Shown in pieces: positions 60,039 through 64,000 of a DNA stretch of 64,000 nucleotides (positions are counted from its first letter, which is position 1; the number at the start of each line of letters is the position of its first letter). The DNA comes from Shewanella schlegeliana (GTDB lineage Bacteria; Pseudomonadota; Gammaproteobacteria; Enterobacterales; Shewanellaceae). The stretch lies in the NCBI RefSeq assembly GCF_016765635.1, contig NZ_JAESVD010000012.1:62001-126000 (forward strand), written 5' to 3'. The notes beneath the pieces are model-generated. The model searched no databases, was not told where the DNA came from, and saw only the letters and a list, made by a program, of their open reading frames with translations. The position numbers were made by a program, and so were the translations under genes.

Positions 60039-61685
60039 ATGGGAAGGGTGTGCAGCCTAGCATTAGCGATCTTTTTTAGCATCCAATCGGGTGTCGCTTC
60101 GGCTGAAAACAAAAGCAAAATAACGGATAACAAACGCCCTGAAGATTATGAACAGAAAAAGCAAACCAAGAATATTGTTATCAAGAGTAACGATATCTTC
60201 GATCTATCCGACCCTGAAACCTTCTTTATTCACCGCTGGGCCAATTACCTGCATATCAATACACGCGACTTAGTGATCCGCGATAAACTCAGCTTCTCAG
60301 AGGGTGATAAGATCAGTCAGAAAGACCTTGATGAAGCGCAGCGTATTTTACGTTCCCAAGCCTACATCCGCGATGCAAGAGTCACATTCTCTCAGCCCGC
60401 AGCCGATGCAGATCTTGCCGATGAAGGTGAAAATATACTGGTCGAAACCTGGGACAACTGGTCACTACTTCCCACTTTTAGTGCTAGTCATAGCGGCGGA
60501 GAAAGTAAGTTTTCTGTCGGCCTCAAAGAGGATAACTTACTCGGCTACGGTATCCGTACCCGTGTAAAGTACCAATCAAATGAAGAAAGAACTGGCTACC
60601 TTTTTGCGGTAGAGACACCAATCAACTTCATCAAACACGCTACCATCGCCGCTAGCTTTTACGACAACAGTGATGGTCAGGCTAAGTATGTTTATTTCGA
60701 GAAACCTTTCTACAACCTAGACGGCAAGTATATGTATTCCGCCGAGTACTTAGACGATTTCCGTATCGATACCCTCAAACAAAACGGTCAAGATATTAAT
60801 GAGTTTGAGCATGCTGTGACCTATAATAATGCCCGTTTCGGTTGGCTAATAGAGCGTGACAGTAAACAGCTCTCTCGAGTTATCACCGGGCTCACCCAAG
60901 ACCGTCACGAATTTGCTCATATCGATAGCTACCCGAGTTCAGAGCTCCCACAGGATAGAGATTTTCTTTACCCTTGGATTGCCTATCAATATCTGCAGGA
61001 TGACTTTGAGGTGCTAAACAATGTGCACCTGATTAATAATAACGAGGACTTTAACTTAGGTTGGCAGCACTACTTTAAGTTAGGTATCGAAACTCGGGAT
61101 CTCAATAACAGCTCGCCTATAGGCTATCACTTAGACTGGCAATCGAGTCGCGGCTATCAAGGGGATGACCAACTGATTCTATTAGCAATGGATGCTAAAG
61201 GCGTGTTTGCCACCAGCCAAAATGATTTCTATCAAGTTAATCTTGCTGCAGAGTATTTCTACCATATCACTCCCAAATGGACCGCCTATTCAAAGCTCAG
61301 ACTCAGCACCTCTCAAAATAACTACTTGGACAAGCCCTTCGCCTTAGGTGATGAAACGGGAATTCGAGGCTACCCAAATGACTATCAGTATGGCGATCAC
61401 CAATGGGCTTTTACCGCCGAACTTCGTAACTACCCTAATATCAATCTGTATCAGCTAGCAGAACTCGGCTGGGCGATCTTTACCGACGTGGGTCATGCAT
61501 TTGGCGGCTCCGATGAAAACAATGCCGTGTCTTCACCTATTGGTAGCCTCGGCATTGGTGCTCGAATTTATTCATCGAAATCGAGCTATGGTAATGTCGC
61601 CCATATCGATTTAAGTGTGCCTTATACCAGTGGGCCGGAAGTTAACAGCTGGGAGTGGCGTTTTCAGGTGAAAAGTCACTTCTAA
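60039..61685 (+). CDS. Omp85-like outer-membrane protein with one POTRA-like domain
   Basis: 548-residue secreted protein: signal peptide to about residue 21 (QSGVASAE), a charged linker, a single POTRA-like domain (about 85-135: LVIRDKLSFSEGDKISQKDLDEAQRILRSQAYIRDARVTF) and a C-terminal barrel (about 150-548) ending FQVKSHF. The barrel holds GDETGIRGYPNDYQYGDH, equal to the Omp85 loop-6 RGY motif. Much shorter than BamA (five POTRAs) or TamA. Likely exports or inserts an unknown partner. ATG 60039 has AGGAGG 10 bases upstream; an ATG at 60000 has none. Confidence 0.78.
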   Translation: MGRVCSLALAIFFSIQSGVASAENKSKITDNKRPEDYEQKKQTKNIVIKSNDIFDLSDPETFFIHRWANYLHINTRDLVIRDKLSFSEGDKISQKDLDEAQRILRSQAYIRDARVTFSQPAADADLADEGENILVETWDNWSLLPTFSASHSGGESKFSVGLKEDNLLGYGIRTRVKYQSNEERTGYLFAVETPINFIKHATIAASFYDNSDGQAKYVYFEKPFYNLDGKYMYSAEYLDDFRIDTLKQNGQDINEFEHAVTYNNARFGWLIERDSKQLSRVITGLTQDRHEFAHIDSYPSSELPQDRDFLYPWIAYQYLQDDFEVLNNVHLINNNEDFNLGWQHYFKLGIETRDLNNSSPIGYHLDWQSSRGYQGDDQLILLAMDAKGVFATSQNDFYQVNLAAEYFYHITPKWTAYSKLRLSTSQNNYLDKPFALGDETGIRGYPNDYQYGDHQWAFTAELRNYPNINLYQLAELGWAIFTDVGHAFGGSDENNAVSSPIGSLGIGARIYSSKSSYGNVAHIDLSVPYTSGPEVNSWEWRFQVKSHF

Positions 61686-61806
61686 ATTAAACTCTTACAC
61701 AGATAAGCTGCGCTTGTATATAACGGATCCTAAACTGTGGGAAATAGAGAAAAAAGAGCCCCAAACAAATTCGAGGCTATCTCTCTAACACCACAAGCCC
61801 TTAATG

Positions 61807-62226
61807 CTATTTGTCATCATCAAAAGCTTCGATTTTGGCCTTAATTTCATTTTTCTGCTGTTGATCTTTTAGCTTATAGATCCGCTTGATTTGTGCCTTC
61901 ATCATAGGGTCATCAAGTGTCGAGACCGAATCGAACCCAGCCTCTACTTTGCCTAGAGTCGATGTCACCAATAAACCTTGGGCAAAGTTAAGCCCGCTTA
62001 AGCCGCCACTTAAGATCAGCAGATAGCTCTGTCTAGGTCGAGAGTCCACGATAATCGAATACCTATCTACACTCTCCCAGCCATCCATACGAAAGTTATC
62101 TATCGAATTGACCTGCTCTAAATCAGGAAAGGTATACATTGCCGCGTGCTCTTTGCTCGCTTCACTCGAAGCGCAACCCGCTAAAAGCACAATAAAAAAT
62201 AAAGCTACTAATTTTAGTAAACGCAT
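61807..62226 (-). CDS. Lipoprotein, probably DUF6491 family
   Basis: 139-residue lipoprotein (lipobox LLAGC near residue 18). IDNFRMDGWESVDRYSIIVDSRPRQSYLLIL and the C-terminal IKRIYKLKDQQQK fit the DUF6491 pattern as I remember it, though the usual central cysteine is absent here. Function unknown. Monocistronic. Confidence 0.65.
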   Translation of the reverse strand: MRLLKLVALFFIVLLAGCASSEASKEHAAMYTFPDLEQVNSIDNFRMDGWESVDRYSIIVDSRPRQSYLLILSGGLSGLNFAQGLLVTSTLGKVEAGFDSVSTLDDPMMKAQIKRIYKLKDQQQKNEIKAKIEAFDDDK

Positions 62227-62348
62227 AAATTCATCTCCTTACAATTCTTCTTCACTGTAGCACCAATTAATGAATGCGCAAAAAATACCCAAACGAATTC
62301 AGAGTAAAACCATTAATCAAATCATAGGAGGGAAATGCTGTTCGTGAG

Positions 62349-62675
62349 CTAATGAGCGTGGCCTTGGGAGAAGTTAATCATCATCACGCCGACTGCCACT
62401 AGTGCCATCCCCATCCAAGCCGTCATATCTAAATGCTGACGGTAAAACAGCGCCGACAACAGGGTTACTGTTACAATAGCCAATCCAGCCCAAAGCGCAT
62501 GCACCACACCAACTGGCATGCCTTTCATCGCTTGGCCTAAAAAGATAAATGCCGTCAGGTGCCCTAATAGAACCATTGCAGCAGGCAGGGGTTTACTAAA
62601 GCCATCGGTCGCCTTTAGTGCCACATGCGATAAGGCTTCAGCCACCACACCCAATAAAAGAAAAATCCAGCTCAT
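62349..62675 (-). CDS. Small multidrug resistance (SMR/EmrE-like) transporter
   Basis: 108-residue protein with four membrane helices. The essential membrane Glu is in GVVAEALSHVALK, and VVHALWAGLAIVTVTL matches the EmrE/SugE loop-helix 3. Exports cationic compounds by proton antiport, or guanidinium in the Gdx branch; the His-rich C-terminus (SQGHAH) is unusual. Single gene. Confidence 0.9.
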   Translation of the reverse strand: MSWIFLLLGVVAEALSHVALKATDGFSKPLPAAMVLLGHLTAFIFLGQAMKGMPVGVVHALWAGLAIVTVTLLSALFYRQHLDMTAWMGMALVAVGVMMINFSQGHAH

Positions 62676-62814
62676 GCTAACGTCCTACGTCTATTTATAA
62701 GGCTGATGCCAATTGTTATTCAATGCCTTTATTATATTCCGTTGAAATTGAATGATAATTAGCAAAAATTACAAATATCTTTTACCCGGTGGTAATAATA
62801 TTCTGAGGGCTAAC

Positions 62815-62842
62815 AAAAAGCCGCCAAATTGGCGGCTTTTTA
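62815..62842 (-). terminator. Terminator after fghA
   Basis: AAAAAGCCGCCAAATTGGCGGCTTTTT: 10-bp stem flanked by A and T runs, 74 bp beyond the fghA stop; usable in both directions. Confidence 0.85.
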
Positions 62843-62915
62843 ATAAAACTTTTGTGAGTCATCGGACTAAGCAATCTAACAAATGCCTTCACTCACTTGA
62901 AAAACTGCTTATCAG

Positions 62916-63755
62916 TTACTTGCCCAAGTACTCAGCGTGAAAACGTAGATGGTTTTCGATAAAGCTCGAGATAAAGTAATAGCTATGATCGAAGCCTTCT
63001 TGCATATTTAGCGTGAGTGGATAGCCACTTAACTTAGCTGCAGCCTCTAACACTTCTGGCTTTAACTGCTCAATAAGGAAGTCATCGGCTTCGCCCTGAT
63101 CCACGAGTGCTGGTACAAACTCAGTCGCTTTACGCATCAACAGGCTGGCATCGTATTCAGCCCAGGTTGTAGTATCACGGCCTAGATAAGCGGTGAACGC
63201 CTTTTTACCCCAAGGACAATTAACTGGGTTAGTAATAGGGCTAAACGCCGACACCGACTGATATGCCTGTGGGTTACGCATCGCAATTACCAGTGCACCA
63301 TGCCCTCCCATAGAATGGCCTGCAATGGAGCGCTTATCACTGACAGGGAACATAGATTCAATCAGCTGTGGCAATTCATTAACCACATAGTCATACATTC
63401 TATAATGACGATTCCAAGGGGCTTGGGTGGCATTAACATAAAAACCTGCGCCCTTACCAAGATCGTAGCCAGCATCATCGGCAACATCGTCGCCTCGAGG
63501 GCTAGTATCTGGCGCCACAATCGCGATACCAAGCTCTGCAGCCATGCGCTGTGCACCAGCTTTTTGCATGAAGTTTTCGTCGGTGCAGGTTAAACCTGAT
63601 AGCCAATAAAGCACCGGAACCTTTTCACCATTTGACGCTTGAGGCGGTAAGTAAATGGCAAACCGCATGGCGCAGTTAAGTGTCTTAGATTGATGGCTAT
63701 ATTGTTTATGCCAGCCACCAAAGCTCTTATTTACACTGATATTTTCAACGGTCAT
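62916..63755 (-). CDS. fghA: S-formylglutathione hydrolase
   Basis: 279-residue cytoplasmic esterase D family enzyme that hydrolyses S-formylglutathione to formate and glutathione, the second step of glutathione-dependent formaldehyde detoxification. Nucleophile S148 in GHSMGGHGAL; VLYWLSGLTCTDENFMQKAG and FDHSYYFISSFI are family hallmarks. The adhC gene ends 162 bp upstream on the same strand, giving the usual adhC-fghA order, but with a terminator-like hairpin between them. Confidence 0.95.
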   Translation of the reverse strand: MTVENISVNKSFGGWHKQYSHQSKTLNCAMRFAIYLPPQASNGEKVPVLYWLSGLTCTDENFMQKAGAQRMAAELGIAIVAPDTSPRGDDVADDAGYDLGKGAGFYVNATQAPWNRHYRMYDYVVNELPQLIESMFPVSDKRSIAGHSMGGHGALVIAMRNPQAYQSVSAFSPITNPVNCPWGKKAFTAYLGRDTTTWAEYDASLLMRKATEFVPALVDQGEADDFLIEQLKPEVLEAAAKLSGYPLTLNMQEGFDHSYYFISSFIENHLRFHAEYLGK

Positions 63756-63878
63756 TTAATACCGACTCCTATAATTTTTTCTCAATCTTGAAAGATTAAT
63801 CTTTAAAGCCAAATTTTTAAAAGTAAGTCTTTAAACTAATTAGTCAAAACTAGTACTTCAAAATTAGGCCTTTAAAAA

Positions 63879-63905
63879 CAACAAGCGCCCGAGAGCGCTT
63901 GTTGT
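63879..63905 (-). terminator. Terminator of adhC
   Basis: ACAACAAGCGC-N5-GCGCTTGTTGT, 11-bp stem with a T run on the minus strand, 13 bp beyond the adhC stop. It implies partial or separate transcription of fghA. Confidence 0.8.
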
Positions 63906-63917
63906 CTTGAATAGCTA

Positions 63918-64000
63918 TTTACTTGTCGAAGTGAATAACAGTACGGATACTCTTACCTTCGTGCATTAAATCGAATGCTTCGTTCACTTGCTCAAGGCTC
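63918..64000 (-). CDS. adhC: S-(hydroxymethyl)glutathione dehydrogenase, C-terminal fragment
   Basis: The minus-strand frame running off the right edge encodes SLEQVNEAFDLMHEGKSIRT then VIHFDK and stop, the conserved end of class III alcohol dehydrogenase (AdhC/FrmA), which oxidises S-hydroxymethylglutathione to S-formylglutathione. Only the last 26 codons or so are inside the window; its product is the substrate of FghA. Confidence 0.88.

Noticed and set aside
1..64000. tRNA, rRNA, prophage, integron or full insertion sequence
   Set aside because: No sequence resembling these was seen on either strand; no transposase, integrase or capsid-like protein is encoded.

Overview
The window comes from a marine gammaproteobacterium, almost certainly a Shewanella. 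The support is: Tat-exported periplasmic flavoprotein reductases paired with small tetraheme cytochromes c; the gamma-proteobacterial neighbourhood markers dsbA-srkA, zapB, ytfK (DUF1107) and ygbA; an LpxL-type acyltransferase; two molybdoenzyme respiratory clusters; and moderate, even base composition. No rRNA, tRNA, CRISPR array, complete insertion sequence or prophage was seen. Both ends cut genes: a YihG-like acyltransferase at the left and adhC/frmA at the right.

Layout. (1) 1-2.3 kb: acyltransferase end, small lipoprotein, ilvE. (2) 2.3-13.1 kb: the most distinctive region, a duplicated respiratory module. Each copy has a divergent TetR-type regulator, a Tat-exported fumarate-reductase-like flavoprotein, a four-haem cytochrome c, and a secreted cupin whose metal-ligand pattern matches DMSP lyases. 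Copy 2 also carries two outer-membrane channel proteins. The flavoproteins keep the catalytic Arg and the C1-carboxylate His/Arg of fumarate reductase but lack the C4-carboxylate residues. That fits reduction of a monocarboxylic enoate such as acrylate, as in the described ArdAB enzyme of S. woodyi. The working model is that the cupin releases an enoate (acrylate from DMSP) in the periplasm and the flavocytochrome respires it. Promoters of both copies carry CRP-like sites, and copy 2 has a 26-bp palindrome plus CRP-like site duplicated in front of its detached cupin gene.

(3) 13.1-20 kb: four-gene outer-membrane/lipoprotein operon, an alpha/beta hydrolase and a small beta-barrel. (4) 20-27.4 kb: NhaC-like antiporter, zapB, ytfK, dsbA, srkA, small conserved genes, ygbA, a MITE-like repeat and the relic of an EAL-domain gene. 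(5) 27.5-36.6 kb: signalling block with a five-gene partner-switching cassette (receiver-PP2C phosphatase, STAS, sugar nucleotidyltransferase, RsbW-like kinase, Hpt), then a PstS-like/outer-membrane pair divergent from a hybrid histidine kinase, and a 7-TM protein. (6) 36.8-40.2 kb: S9 peptidase, SYLF protein and a periplasmic unknown.

(7) 40.5-51.6 kb: ttrBA-like tetrathionate/selenate reductase catalytic pair without a membrane subunit, divergent from a LysR regulator. This is followed by a second molybdoenzyme operon of unknown substrate (catalytic subunit, four-cluster ferredoxin, TorD chaperone, FdnI-type cytochrome b) and a porin. (8) 51.7-64 kb: MCP, lpxL, YkvA, a second copy of the repeat, YgiQ radical SAM protein, MAPEG protein, ThrE-type exporter, Omp85-like protein, DUF6491-like lipoprotein, SMR transporter, and fghA with adhC. 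Assignments come from reading protein motifs and remembered family features. No database search was possible.
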